From Nostoc sp. FACHB-110 (GTDB taxonomy: Bacteria; Cyanobacteriota; Cyanobacteriia; Cyanobacteriales; Nostocaceae): a stretch of 64,000 nucleotides of DNA. The position numbers and the translations under genes were made by a program. The stretch's first letter is position 1. The number at the start of each line of letters is the position of its first letter. The notes under the pieces are model-generated. The model was not told the DNA's origin, searched no databases, and worked only from the letters and a program-made list of their open reading frames with translations. Positions 36,838 to 46,694 of this stretch are shown in pieces. Location: assembly GCF_014697425.1 (NCBI RefSeq), contig NZ_JACJRU010000029.1, forward strand, positions 1 to 64,000, in the 5' to 3' direction.

Positions 36838-38313
36838 ATGAAAGCAATTATGGTAGTGGGGACAACATCCCACGCAGGGAAATCACTGTTAACTACGGCT
36901 ATTTGCCGTTTATTGGCACGGCGTGGCTGGCGAGTGGCTCCCTTTAAAGGACAAAACATGGCTTTAAATGCTTATGTCACAGCCAATGGGGGCGAAATTG
37001 GTTATGCACAGGCGGTACAAGCTTGGGCTTCAGGGGTGGTTCCTTGGGTAGAGATGAATCCGATTTTACTCAAACCCCAAGGTGATATGACTTCTCAGGT
37101 CATTGTCAAAGGCAGACCCGTAGGTAAAGTTAAAGCCGCAGACTATTACGAACAATTTTTCGACCTTGGTTGGCGAGCCATAGAAGAATCTTTACAACAT
37201 TTATCCACAGAATTTGACATTTTGGTTTGTGAAGGTGCAGGTAGTCCCGCAGAAATTAACTTAAAGCACCGTGATTTAACAAATATGCGGGTGGCAAAGT
37301 ATTTAAATGCACCAACCATCTTGGTAGTGGATATCGACCGTGGCGGTGCTTTTGCCCATGTAGTCGGCACTTTAGAATTACTTGACCCCGATGAACGGGA
37401 TTTGATTAAAGGAATTGTAATTAACAAATTCCGTGGGCAGCGATCGCTTTTAGATTCGGGCATACAATGGCTAGAAGAACGCACTAAAAAACCCGTAATT
37501 GGTGTATTACCTTATTTTCAAGAACTCTTTCCCGCCGAGGATTCTTTAGACTTACTAGAGCGCAAATCCCAAAAAAATCAAGCTGACCTGAATATAGTTG
37601 TCATCCGCTTACCTAGAATTGCTAATTTCACCGACTTTGACCCCTTAGAATCAGAACCATCCGTCTCCGTAAGGTATCTCAGTCCAAAACAAGATTTAGG
37701 ACATCCAGATGCAGTCATTATCCCTGGGACAAAAACCACCATTGCCGACTTAATTCTCTTGCAGAAAAGTGGTATGGCAGAAGCAATCCAAAATTACGCC
37801 GCTTCTGGTGGTACAGTTTTAGGGATTTGCGGTGGCTACCAAATCTTAGGACAAATCATTGCTGACCCCGAAGGTATCGAAGGTCAAGCAGGTAGATTTC
37901 AAGGGTTGAATTTGTTACCCATCAGAACCGTCATTACCGGACAAAAAATTGCTCGTCAACGCCAAGTTAGCTCTAATTATCCCCAGATGGGCTTGCCAGT
38001 TACAGGTTTTGAAATTCATCAAGGGCGATCTCGCATCGAACAACCACCAGATAGTCAAGCGTATCAACCCCTATTTGATGATGTTAACCTAGGGTTGGTG
38101 GATAGCTGTCAATCAGTGTGGGGCACTTATCTGCACGGACTATTTGACAATGGCCCTTGGCGACGCGCTTGGTTAAATCGCTTGCGTCAACAGCGCGGTT
38201 TGAAATCCTTACCCACAGGTGTCGCCAACTACCGAGAACAGCGAGAACAAATCTTAGACTCGCTAGCTACAGAAGTAGAACGCCATTTAGACTTAACACC
38301 ATTTTTGTCGTAG
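36838..38313 (+). CDS. cobQ: Cobyric acid synthase
   Basis: A 491-residue amidotransferase that amidates four side chains of adenosylcobyrinic a,c-diamide with glutamine as donor, in cobalamin or pseudocobalamin synthesis. The N-terminal synthetase domain starts GTTSHAGKSLLTT and contains KPQGDMTSQV; the C-terminal class I glutaminase domain has the nucleophile cysteine in GICGGYQILG and a His in GTYLHGLFD. ATG start. A ferredoxin gene follows after an 18-base gap. Confidence 0.94.
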   Translation: MKAIMVVGTTSHAGKSLLTTAICRLLARRGWRVAPFKGQNMALNAYVTANGGEIGYAQAVQAWASGVVPWVEMNPILLKPQGDMTSQVIVKGRPVGKVKAADYYEQFFDLGWRAIEESLQHLSTEFDILVCEGAGSPAEINLKHRDLTNMRVAKYLNAPTILVVDIDRGGAFAHVVGTLELLDPDERDLIKGIVINKFRGQRSLLDSGIQWLEERTKKPVIGVLPYFQELFPAEDSLDLLERKSQKNQADLNIVVIRLPRIANFTDFDPLESEPSVSVRYLSPKQDLGHPDAVIIPGTKTTIADLILLQKSGMAEAIQNYAASGGTVLGICGGYQILGQIIADPEGIEGQAGRFQGLNLLPIRTVITGQKIARQRQVSSNYPQMGLPVTGFEIHQGRSRIEQPPDSQAYQPLFDDVNLGLVDSCQSVWGTYLHGLFDNGPWRRAWLNRLRQQRGLKSLPTGVANYREQREQILDSLATEVERHLDLTPFLS

Positions 38314-38331
38314 TTGTTAGCCAAAAATTTC

Positions 38332-38571
38332 ATGAGTGTTAGCGTTCGATTTTTGCCCGATGATATTGTCATCAATGCCGAAGTGGGAGAAGCACTCTTA
38401 GATGTCGCAGAACGCGCGGGAGTGTTTATTCCCACTGGCTGTTTGATGGGTTCTTGTCACGCCTGTACTGTAGAACTTGAAGATGGCGATGTCATCCGTG
38501 CTTGTCTTTCGGCAGTACCGCCAACTGATGAGGAGTTGACAATACATTTATTTAGCGACCCAACTTGGTAG
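38332..38571 (+). CDS. 2Fe-2S ferredoxin
   Basis: A 79-residue single-domain ferredoxin. The cluster ligands are Cys37, Cys42, Cys45 and Cys58 (C-x4-C-x2-C-x12-C), closer in spacing to the clusters of succinate dehydrogenase B or xanthine-oxidase-type domains than to plant ferredoxins, where the last gap is about 29. ATG at 38332 is preferred over TTG at 38314. It lies 18 bases after cobQ and may provide electrons in the same or a neighbouring pathway; the partner is unknown. Confidence 0.87.
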   Translation: MSVSVRFLPDDIVINAEVGEALLDVAERAGVFIPTGCLMGSCHACTVELEDGDVIRACLSAVPPTDEELTIHLFSDPTW

Positions 38572-38666
38572 TTGGAATTTTTTCCAGATAAAGGTTTTCA
38601 AACCCATATTGCCGAAAATTAGACTTGTCCGAGAGAAGAGGTACTATCTTTGACTGCAACTTGGTA

Positions 38667-39284
38667 TCAATACCAATACTTGGGATATGTTCTCTCGTGT
38701 GCCAAATTATTGAAGACCACAGCACAAAGTACCAAAATTATCGAACCTTCTAAGACAGGGGTTAAAAGAAATTGCCAAGATGCTTTGGTCATCATGACAA
38801 CTAATGCAACTGCTCCGGAAGGAGGGTGTAAAGTTGCAGTAAGTTGCATCATCCCAATAGCAGTGGCTACAGCCATTCCCATTGCCCAAGGTTCTGAACC
38901 AAAAAGATGCAGAATAGTTAAGCTCACTAATGCTGCTACCAGATTACCACCAATTACATTTCGGGGTTGGGCTAAAGGACTCTCAGGTATACCAAAGATT
39001 AATACGCTAGTAGCACCAAAGGGAGCCATCAGCAAAGGAGAATTAGTTTTGACAGAAAGGTAAGCTGTTGCGGCTATTCCAATAAAACTACCGCACCAAC
39101 TCCAAAAAATGTGTCTGTGGTGAGGTCTATCTAAACAAAATGAACGTTTAGTTCCACGTATTTTAAAGCAGTAGTTTTTCCATTTCTCCTGAACGTTTTG
39201 ATGTTCAACCTCTCTAGATAGGTGGAATAAATTCGCCCTTTGGGTAAATAACCTTTCATAATTCTCCAAAGCTACTAAAACCAA
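38667..39284 (-). CDS. HPP family membrane protein
   Basis: A 205-residue integral membrane protein with four to five hydrophobic helices after a basic N-terminal region. LHPPSGAVAL is the family-defining HPP motif and PFGATSVLIFG...PLAQPRNVIGGN the conserved loop. Some HPP proteins transport nitrite into chloroplasts or cyanobacterial cells, but the substrate here is not known. The start is uncertain: no ATG exists upstream of the conserved part, and TTG codons at 39284 and 39269 are possible. Confidence 0.85.
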   Translation of the reverse strand: MVLVALENYERLFTQRANLFHLSREVEHQNVQEKWKNYCFKIRGTKRSFCLDRPHHRHIFWSWCGSFIGIAATAYLSVKTNSPLLMAPFGATSVLIFGIPESPLAQPRNVIGGNLVAALVSLTILHLFGSEPWAMGMAVATAIGMMQLTATLHPPSGAVALVVMMTKASWQFLLTPVLEGSIILVLCAVVFNNLAHERTYPKYWY

Positions 39285-39370
39285 CAGTCCTCAACACAAA
39301 AATATTCAGTGCTTTTATTGCCTTAGCTAATCTTTTTAGGCAATTAGCCAAAAAAAATCCCTACATTCTG

Positions 39371-39607
39371 TCAACTGCAAGCAATTGGTATGTCAATGCT
39401 GATGCCAATGGAGCAGCAAATATAATTTCCAAAGTAGCGGCAACATTGCGGATTAACCTCAATGGAGTCAGTAGAGGCGCATTGACTACGCCATTACGAG
39501 TTCATTTGTGGACTCTTACGAATCCCCCGACTTTTTGTTTAAATGAGCGTTCGCGCAGCGTGTCGTTAGACAAGCGGAATTTAAACAGTCGGGGGAGTGT
39601 CAATTGG
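39371..39607 (+). pseudogene. IS200/IS605 TnpB remnant with right-end hairpin
   Basis: In frame with ATT at about 39365, the plus strand encodes WYVNADANGAANII and VSRGALTTPLRV, the C-terminal signature of cyanobacterial TnpB nucleases (OrfB family). The rest of tnpB and any tnpA are missing. Downstream, TCCCCCGACT...AGTCGGGGGA followed by GTGTCAA matches the right-end hairpin typical of IS605-type elements, but its loop is enlarged by an unrelated repeat (GCGTTCGCGCAGCGTGTCG, 39545-39575). This is therefore a decayed insertion element fragment, possibly including the 3' part of its guide (omega) RNA. Confidence 0.6.
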
Positions 39608-39659
39608 CTATTCAAATGCTACTCATAAAATAGTTGAAAACTAGTGTTGAAGGAATATC

Positions 39660-41057
39660 GTGAACTTTACGATTCAAAATGTCTTAATTGCCACCGATGA
39701 TGCGTACTCCACGACAGATGTACAGGTTGTAGATGGTAAAATTGTGGCGATCGCACCTCATCTGGATGTTAGAGGAACAGCTGTTAATGGTGAACACAAG
39801 CTGTTACTTCCGGGTTTTATTAACGCCCACACCCATTCTTCCGAAAAGTGGCAACGGGGCATTATTCCGCCTTTACCTTTAGAATTATGGCTGGCGCATC
39901 TGTATGATTTTGCGCCTCTCGACACGGAAAAAGTCTATCTCAGCGCACTAGGTACGGCGGTAGAAACTTTACTTTCTGGGGGGACGAGTGTAGTAGATCA
40001 TTTAGTACTAATCCCCGGTGAAGAGTTAGAAACAATTGCGGCGGCGGTTCGTGCTTACCGGGAGGTGGGGATTCGAGCTTTTATCGCCCCGTTAATTCAA
40101 GATGAATCTTTAACTGCGGGTATTCCTGCTGGGGAGAGTGAACGCAACCACGAACCGTATTTTCGCTCGACAGCTGAGACGCTGGCAATTATTGAGTCAG
40201 CAGTCAAACAATTTCATCGCCCAGATGAAGGGGTAAGTATTTTAGTTGCGCCTACGGGAATTCAGTTGTGTAGTGATGCGTTATTTACTGGTTGCATTGA
40301 GTTGAGCGATCGCTATAATTTATGTCGTCACTCGCATTTACTGGAAACCAAAGCCCAAGAAAAACTCGCTCAAGAAAAGTATGGTTGTAGTGCTGTTGAA
40401 CATCTTAAACGACTTGGTTATTTAGGCGATCGCACTTCTCTGGCCCATTGTGTTTGGTTAAATGATGCTGATATCGCAATTTTGGCTGAAACGCGCTCTA
40501 CTGTTGTGCATAATCCTTTGAGCAATTTGCGTTTAGGTAGCGGGATTGCACCAATTTTAAAATATCGTCAAGCTGGGGTTAATGTCACTTTTGGTTGTGA
40601 TGGTGCTTCCAGTAATGATTCTCAAGATTTATTAGAAGCTATCAAAATTGGTTCTATTCTGCACAACACCACAGAACGAGATTATCAATATTGGATTACG
40701 CCCCGACAAGCTGTAGAAATGGCAGCATTAGGCGGTGCTAAAGGTTTAAATATGGCAGATAAAATTGGTTCGCTGACTGTCGGCAAACAAGCTGATTTAG
40801 TACTTTATGATTTGACCAGTTTATCGTTACTCCCGCGTACAGATCCTATCGGTTTGTTAGTTTTAGGAAGACCAACAAATGCTGTGCATAGTGTCTGGGT
40901 CAATGGCAAACAAATAGTAGCTGATGGTCAAGTTACAACTATTAATGTTGATGAATTACGACAAGAATTATTTCAGCGTAGTCAGTGGGATACTAAGCGC
41001 AAGTCACAAACTGTTGCAGAAATTGAGGCACATTATCGTCAGGTAATGGGTTTATAA
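39660..41057 (+). CDS. Amidohydrolase (Atz/Trz-type chlorohydrolase/deaminase family)
   Basis: A 465-residue metal-dependent hydrolase of the cytosine deaminase/SAH deaminase/chlorohydrolase group. Metal-site HTH in FINAHTHSSEKW near residue 55, a later HSHLLET, and SDGASSNDSQDLLEAI-like CDGASSNDSQDLL define the family; the C-terminal domain ends with QADLVLYDL. It probably deaminates or dechlorinates an N-heterocycle (for example 5'-deoxyadenosine, guanine or a related base); the substrate is unknown. GTG start supported by AAGGA eight bases upstream. A terminator follows. Confidence 0.88.
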   Translation: MNFTIQNVLIATDDAYSTTDVQVVDGKIVAIAPHLDVRGTAVNGEHKLLLPGFINAHTHSSEKWQRGIIPPLPLELWLAHLYDFAPLDTEKVYLSALGTAVETLLSGGTSVVDHLVLIPGEELETIAAAVRAYREVGIRAFIAPLIQDESLTAGIPAGESERNHEPYFRSTAETLAIIESAVKQFHRPDEGVSILVAPTGIQLCSDALFTGCIELSDRYNLCRHSHLLETKAQEKLAQEKYGCSAVEHLKRLGYLGDRTSLAHCVWLNDADIAILAETRSTVVHNPLSNLRLGSGIAPILKYRQAGVNVTFGCDGASSNDSQDLLEAIKIGSILHNTTERDYQYWITPRQAVEMAALGGAKGLNMADKIGSLTVGKQADLVLYDLTSLSLLPRTDPIGLLVLGRPTNAVHSVWVNGKQIVADGQVTTINVDELRQELFQRSQWDTKRKSQTVAEIEAHYRQVMGL

Positions 41058-41065
41058 CGTCCAAA

Positions 41066-41100
41066 AAACACGGTGCTTTTTTCTCTGACCGTGTTTATCT
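41066..41100 (+). terminator. Terminator after the amidohydrolase
   Basis: AAACACGGT (41066-41074) pairs with ACCGTGTTT (41088-41096) around a T-rich loop, followed by ATCTTCTCTT. Confidence 0.6.
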
Positions 41101-41125
41101 TCTCTTAAATTAAATTTGTTGAATT

Positions 41126-41851
41126 ATGAATCAAGACAATAGCCAAAATAAAATCGACCAAGCGTCATCCGAAACGAATACTAAAAGTTATAAAAATTGG
41201 TGGGTTGAAATTATTTCTGTATTAACAATTGGCTATCTCATATTTAGCTTAATTAGTCCAATGTTGCTCAAACAAGAACAACAACCAAGAAGGATAGAAG
41301 TTCCAGATATTATAATTATTGCCGTAGTTTTACTTTTTAACTCTAGCTTAATCAATAGATTAGAGGATTTTGGCATTTCTAAAGAAGGGGGAATTACAGC
41401 TAAATTTAGGGAACTTAAGCAAGAAGTTAATAAGCAGAAAAAAGAAATTGATGAATTGCAGGCACAACAGCTAGAACAACTAGAAAAACAACATAAAAAT
41501 CTTGAAGAAATGCAAGCATTTATGTATAATTTCTTGCTAGGTGAAAAAGATTACGAGAAAATTGAGCAACTTCATCAGCATTGTGAAGCCAATAAAGATT
41601 ATAACTTTTATGTTTCAGACAAAGTAGGTGATGAGTTAAGACGCTTACGGGATTTAAAATTAATTAATACAAATTTTGGTTATATCAGCGATATAGTTAA
41701 AGCCAGTAATAATGGTAAGCAACCAATCGATTTAACTAAATATCTGCATGTGACGGATTTGGGTAAAAAGTTCTTAATGACTCGCACCCAGTTAAATTCT
41801 AGTAACCAGCAAGAAAAAACTAATTTCCCCCCAATTTCCCAAGCTGAATAG
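41126..41851 (+). CDS. Membrane protein with coiled coil, unknown
   Basis: A 241-residue protein, not recognised. Two hydrophobic helices (about residues 27-47 and 60-77) are followed by a long coiled coil (about 100-150, many Lys/Glu/Gln) and a C-terminal part with a winged-helix-like look (DKVGDELRRLRDLKLI, HVTDLGKKFL). This could be a membrane-tethered helix-turn-helix domain, but that is inference. ATG start. It stands alone on the plus strand. Confidence 0.65.
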   Translation: MNQDNSQNKIDQASSETNTKSYKNWWVEIISVLTIGYLIFSLISPMLLKQEQQPRRIEVPDIIIIAVVLLFNSSLINRLEDFGISKEGGITAKFRELKQEVNKQKKEIDELQAQQLEQLEKQHKNLEEMQAFMYNFLLGEKDYEKIEQLHQHCEANKDYNFYVSDKVGDELRRLRDLKLINTNFGYISDIVKASNNGKQPIDLTKYLHVTDLGKKFLMTRTQLNSSNQQEKTNFPPISQAE

Positions 41852-41978
41852 ATGGATAAACGGGTTTAAAACCCCTACCAAATTGAAAATTTGGTAGTTA
41901 TCAATCAGTGGCAGGTGAGAATCCCTAGCTGATAGTCTCCTAACGTTTTGATTCTGACGGATGTATTCTTGTTCAAGT

Positions 41979-42245
41979 TTATGAAGCTCGTTGGCGGAAT
42001 AAACCTGTCATCGTGACGCCAGTAATTAACAACCCAACTAATCCTAAACCATTTAAAATTGGATAAATTTTCTCTAAGTGAATGATTTCTAGGGTATGCA
42101 GTCCGAGTAAAAATTCACCTAGCTCATCTTGATGTAAGACTTCATGAGCTATGGTGTAACCCATACCAGTTAATACTGTCAGAAATAAGGGTAAACATAA
42201 AATAATTGCGATTTGGCGATGATATCGCCGAAACATTCGATTCAT
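41979..42245 (-). CDS. Small PepSY-associated-type membrane protein
   Basis: An 88-residue protein with two membrane helices (IAIILCLPLFLTVLTGMGYTI and ILNGLGLVGLLITGVTM). The start MFRRYHRQIAII resembles PepSY-associated membrane proteins, which lie near metal or redox functions. The spacer HEVLHQDELGEFLLGLHTLEI between helices contains several His and acidic residues that could bind a metal. Function unknown. Confidence 0.65.
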   Translation of the reverse strand: MNRMFRRYHRQIAIILCLPLFLTVLTGMGYTIAHEVLHQDELGEFLLGLHTLEIIHLEKIYPILNGLGLVGLLITGVTMTGLFRQRAS

Positions 42246-42491
42246 AAATAGTTTTTGGGCAAGGTAAACTTTAGGGTATCAGGTTTAGCACAATTTTTAA
42301 TCAGAAGTTTTATTACATCTGCTGGATTTTTAGATTTTATTTATATTTTAGAGATAAAAATTTATAATTTTTGGTAAATTAGCGATCGCCATCTGCAATT
42401 ACATTAATTAAGGATAAAAAACTCCAATTAGTTGCATTTTTATGTATGCTTTGTGACTAAGTAACTTAGTTGTCTATCTAAATCAGCCGAC

Positions 42492-43700
42492 ATGGAACGT
42501 GCTATTTCTGCTTTGGGGATTTTCGTTTTTTTAGGGATATCTTACGCTTTATCTTTTAACCGCCAAGCTGTGCGATGGCGAACAATTGCATGGGGTTTGG
42601 GATTAGAATTTATTTTCGCGCTGTTAATTTTGAAAACACCTTGGGGTTTAAATATTTTTAAATATTTAGGAGATATTGTTAGTAATTTTTTAGCTTTTTC
42701 GGATGTGGGTGCTAAATTTGTCTTTGGTGAAAATTTTAAAGAGCATTTATTCGCCTTTCAGGTCTTGCCCACAATTATCTTTTTTTCTGCCTTCATCAGT
42801 GTTTTGTACTACTACGGAATTCTGCAACGAATTGTTAATGTACTGGCCTGGGTGATGGTAAAGACAATGAAAACTTCTGGTGCTGAATCTTTATCTTGTG
42901 CAGGTAACATTTTTTTAGGGCCAACAGAAGCAGCATTGATGGTAAAACCTTATGTTGCCACTATGACGCAATCAGAACTTCATGCTGTGATGACAGGTGG
43001 TTTTGCTACTATTGCTGGGGGAGTTTTAGGTGCGTATCTTTCTTTTGGTATTCCTCCCGAACATCTGATTGCGGCCTTTTTTATGACTGCACCGACATCG
43101 TTAGTTGTCTCCAAATTAATGTATCCAGAAACAGAAGTTTCGCAAACCGTAGGTAAAGTCACTTTAGATGTAGAGACTAATTATGTTAATGCTATTGATG
43201 CTGCTACTACAGGCGCAATAGATGGTGTGAAATTAGCAGTGAATGTGGGGGTGATGATTATTGCTTTTTTAGGGTTACTAGCTGCGTTTAATGCCTTATT
43301 AGGATGGCTCGGTTCCCTAGTCAATTTGCCTCAATTATCATTACAATTTATCTTATCTTTGATTATGGCTCCTGTGGCCTGGTTAATGGGTGTACCTGGG
43401 AATGATTGCCGCCAAGTAGGAGCATTATTAGGGACAAAAACTATTTTAAATGAGTTTATTGCTTTTTTAGATTTAAAACAATTAATCGCTAGTGGAGCAA
43501 TTTCGCAACGAGCCATAATTATCTCTACTTACGCATTATGTAACTTTGCAAATATTGGCTCTATTGGTATCACAATTGGTGGTATGACTGGTATGGCCCC
43601 CAACCGTCAGCATGATTTAGCGCGTTTTGGTGTTAGAACCATGATTGGGGGATTATTGGCAGGTTTTATCACCGCCTGTATTGCCGGAATGTTGGTTTGA
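42492..43700 (+). CDS. Concentrative nucleoside transporter (NupC/CNT family)
   Basis: A 402-residue cation-coupled nucleoside importer with about 8-10 membrane segments. CNT hallmarks: LPTIIFFSAFISVLYYYGILQ, SLSCAGNIFLGPTEAALMVKPY, the ELHAVMTGGFATIAG loop and the C-terminal YALCNFANIGSIGITIGG. It scavenges nucleosides across the inner membrane. Single gene; no purine-type riboswitch is visible upstream (42246-42491 is AT-rich with one HIP1 site). Confidence 0.93.
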   Translation: MERAISALGIFVFLGISYALSFNRQAVRWRTIAWGLGLEFIFALLILKTPWGLNIFKYLGDIVSNFLAFSDVGAKFVFGENFKEHLFAFQVLPTIIFFSAFISVLYYYGILQRIVNVLAWVMVKTMKTSGAESLSCAGNIFLGPTEAALMVKPYVATMTQSELHAVMTGGFATIAGGVLGAYLSFGIPPEHLIAAFFMTAPTSLVVSKLMYPETEVSQTVGKVTLDVETNYVNAIDAATTGAIDGVKLAVNVGVMIIAFLGLLAAFNALLGWLGSLVNLPQLSLQFILSLIMAPVAWLMGVPGNDCRQVGALLGTKTILNEFIAFLDLKQLIASGAISQRAIIISTYALCNFANIGSIGITIGGMTGMAPNRQHDLARFGVRTMIGGLLAGFITACIAGMLV

Positions 43701-43953
43701 AATCTGGACAATTAGGGAACTTAAAATATATGGCTTTTGTTAATTTAGAAATATTGTCAAACAGAATTTAACTTGTAAATCTGTGCGGGTTCTACTTGTA
43801 TAGCAATTCCTAGTTCCGTGAGGTACAAAAATAATGTTTTTAACGCAGAGAGACGCGAAGTCAAACGCAAAGTAACGCAGAGTTTTGCTCAATTTGACTA
43901 GTAATGTATCAAGTCAATCAAAAGATTAGGAAATGCTATATATTTATCATCGC

Positions 43954-44406
43954 CTACGATTTATTTTTCCTTTTTTCAAAGTAGGCTAGTTTCCAGTTTT
44001 GTGGTTGTTTTAAATCATTTAAATGCCCTTGCATGATAATCCACAGGGCGATGCGTGTATTTAAATAGCCTCTAATTTTGGCATTGTTCGGTTGTCCATC
44101 TATTTGTGGCGTTACAGTTTTCAAAGAGCCACAGTAAGTTTGATTGCCTGGAAGCGTTAGTGTGAAAAAACCGTCATTTTGATAACCTTGGGGAATGAGG
44201 AATTTTCCATAGACATGATGTTGTCCTCGCCAAGGCTTGATGATGATTTTGACGGGATGGGCGTAGTATTTTGCGTGAGTTGAGTTAGCACTATATTGCC
44301 ATTTATCGCAAGTTGTCACCGGAAATAATTCTGATAACAAAGAAAATCCCACTATACCCACCATTGTGAGATTAAATAGTAGGTAAACAATTTTATCTTT
44401 TCGCAC
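43954..44406 (-). CDS. Hypothetical membrane-anchored protein
   Basis: A 150-residue protein, not recognised. It has one N-terminal hydrophobic helix (KIVYLLFNLTMVGIVGFSLL) and a beta-rich outer part with two cysteines (TTCDKW, TYCGSL) that might form a disulphide, and a basic C-terminus. Probably anchored in the inner membrane with the rest in the periplasm. GTG start. Confidence 0.6.
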   Translation of the reverse strand: MRKDKIVYLLFNLTMVGIVGFSLLSELFPVTTCDKWQYSANSTHAKYYAHPVKIIIKPWRGQHHVYGKFLIPQGYQNDGFFTLTLPGNQTYCGSLKTVTPQIDGQPNNAKIRGYLNTRIALWIIMQGHLNDLKQPQNWKLAYFEKRKNKS

Positions 44407-44608
44407 GTATGAGATATTTAAACTACTATTGGCGGTTATATTTTAGCCGATTGACTAATAGAACGATCGCACATGACTCAGGCTCGCTAATTGCCGATTT
44501 TAAATAATTAGCGAAAAAATTGCCAAATATGAAAATTTATGCGCTAGTGCGGTAGCGATCGCTATCGTGTTGCTAGAATCCAGCCAAGAAACCTAGCGGC
44601 AATCAACA

Positions 44609-46684
44609 ATGGTCTCTACTACTGCACGCTTTTCAGATATTCAAAACCATTGGGCGCGCCCATTTATTGAAGCTTTAGCAGGGCGGCGCATTTTAAATGG
44701 CTATCCTAACGGAACTTTTCGCCCAGATAATTCAGTGACGCGTGCTGAGTTTGCGGCGATTATTGCGGCGGTGTTTAATGTACCTGTGAAACGCCAATAT
44801 ACTGCTTTTGTGGATGTTACAGCTAGCAACTGGGCAGCAAACGCCATTCAAAAAGCTTATGAAACAGGGTTTTTAGCTGGCTATCCTGATAAATTTTTTC
44901 GCCCTAATAATCGCATTGCCAGGGGCGATGTTTTAGTTTCTCTGGTGAATGGTTTAGAGATTGCAGCTAAGATTCCGCCGGACTTACTCAATCAACTACC
45001 ACAAATCTATCAAGATGCGGCTAATATTCCTAGTTATGCCGGAAATCAATTGGCGGTGGCGACTAGTGCAGGTTTAGTTGCTAACTTCCCCAACATCAAG
45101 TTACTTAATTACCCGACAGCCGCGACTCGCGCTGATGTGGCGGTGATAGTTTATCAAGCTTTGGTTTATTTGGGCAATGTTCCCAAAATTACTTCTGTTT
45201 ATTTGGTAGTACCACCCACAACTGCACCGACACCGACACCCATACCAACGCCTACACCAATTCCCACACCCATACCGACACCCAGTACTCCACCCAATAC
45301 AGTCCAAGTCAGTCATATAAGGGAGTTTCGCGGGGCTTGGGTAGCTTCGGTTTGGAATAGTGATTGGCCTTCTAAAGCTGGACTGGCAACTGCCCAACAA
45401 AAATCAGAATTTTTAGAAATTGTCAACCAGTTGCAAGCGTTGAATTTTAACGCCTTAATTTTACAGGTACGTCCAGAAGGGGATGCTTTGTATGCTTCGG
45501 AGTTAGAACCTTGGAGTGCTTGGATTACCGGAACTCAAGGTAAAGCCCCAGAACCATTTTATGATCCGTTGGAGTTTGCGATCGCTGAATGTCACAAACG
45601 TAATCTAGAAGTTCATGCTTGGTTTAACCCTTACCGCGCCAAAACTAGCATCAAAGGTTCAGCCAATGTTCGCCCTCACATCGCCGTCACTCATCCAGAG
45701 GTAGTTTACCAATGGGGCAATCAACTCTGGATGGATCCAGGTGCAAAAATTGTCCAAGATAGAGCTTATAATGTCATCCTCGATGTGGTGCGTCGCTATG
45801 ACATAGATGGTATTCACTTAGATGATTATTTCTATCCCTATCCTATTCAAGGTCAAACTTTTCCCGATAACAAAACCTACGCAGCTTATAAAGCCAATGG
45901 TGGTCAACTAAGTTTAGATGATTGGCGGCGAGAAAATGTCAATCAAATGGTACTGCGCCTTTCGGAAGGTATCAAGGCCACCAAACCCTATGTCAATTTT
46001 GGTATTAGTCCTTTTGGTATTTATCGCCCTGGACAACCAACTGGAATTACAGGTTTAGATGCTTACAGCACACTGTATGCAGATTCTAAGAAATGGTTAG
46101 AACAAGGCTGGATTGATTATATCGCCCCGCAACTATATTGGCGGATTGACCAAACCAAACAAAGTTATCCGGTATTGCTGAAATGGTGGACAGAAGTTAA
46201 TCCTAAGCAGCGACACATTTACGCCGGTAATAACATTGGACAGCTAGACGGTAAGGCCTGGAAAGACGATGAAATTGATAAGCAAGTGAAAATTTCTCGC
46301 AACCTTGCCAGCAGCTTATCATTGGGAAATATTTTCTTTAGTATGAGTGCTATCAATCAAAATCGCCAAGGTATTGCTGACCAGTTTAAAAATTCTCTTT
46401 ATGTTAAACCTGCTTTAGTTCCTACTATGCCGTGGCGGAATACGACTCCCCCATCCCCACCAAAAGCCTTGCAATTTAAGGATGGGAAACTGAATTGGCA
46501 ACTAGGAGATAGTCAACCTGTGCGTTCTTGGACACTTTATCGACAGACTGGCAACTCTTGGACACTCCAACGTATTTTATCTGCGGGTACTACTTTTGCA
46601 ACTGTCCAACCAGGAACTTATGCGGTGTGTGCTGTTGATAAGTTTGCGAATGAGAGTTTAGGTGTGACTATTACAGTTAGTTGA
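44609..46684 (+). CDS. SLH-domain protein with family-10-like glycosyl hydrolase domain
   Basis: A 691-residue protein. Three S-layer-homology repeats occupy about residues 8-180 (FSDIQNHWARPFIEAL, GYPNGTFRPDNSVTRAEFA; FVDVTASNWAANAI; YQDAANIPSYAGN). A Pro/Thr/Ile linker (PTPTPIPTP, about 205-230) joins them to a GHL10 (DUF187) domain: EFRGAWVASVWN, ALILQVRPEGDALY, HAWFNPYRAK and IDGIHLDDYFYPYP with likely catalytic acids. A beta-rich C-terminal module follows. It may act on peptidoglycan-linked or surface glycans. No signal peptide is visible and an in-frame TAG lies just upstream of the ATG, so the export route is unclear. Confidence 0.88.
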   Translation: MVSTTARFSDIQNHWARPFIEALAGRRILNGYPNGTFRPDNSVTRAEFAAIIAAVFNVPVKRQYTAFVDVTASNWAANAIQKAYETGFLAGYPDKFFRPNNRIARGDVLVSLVNGLEIAAKIPPDLLNQLPQIYQDAANIPSYAGNQLAVATSAGLVANFPNIKLLNYPTAATRADVAVIVYQALVYLGNVPKITSVYLVVPPTTAPTPTPIPTPTPIPTPIPTPSTPPNTVQVSHIREFRGAWVASVWNSDWPSKAGLATAQQKSEFLEIVNQLQALNFNALILQVRPEGDALYASELEPWSAWITGTQGKAPEPFYDPLEFAIAECHKRNLEVHAWFNPYRAKTSIKGSANVRPHIAVTHPEVVYQWGNQLWMDPGAKIVQDRAYNVILDVVRRYDIDGIHLDDYFYPYPIQGQTFPDNKTYAAYKANGGQLSLDDWRRENVNQMVLRLSEGIKATKPYVNFGISPFGIYRPGQPTGITGLDAYSTLYADSKKWLEQGWIDYIAPQLYWRIDQTKQSYPVLLKWWTEVNPKQRHIYAGNNIGQLDGKAWKDDEIDKQVKISRNLASSLSLGNIFFSMSAINQNRQGIADQFKNSLYVKPALVPTMPWRNTTPPSPPKALQFKDGKLNWQLGDSQPVRSWTLYRQTGNSWTLQRILSAGTTFATVQPGTYAVCAVDKFANESLGVTITVS

Positions 46685-46694
46685 TCAAGGGTGT

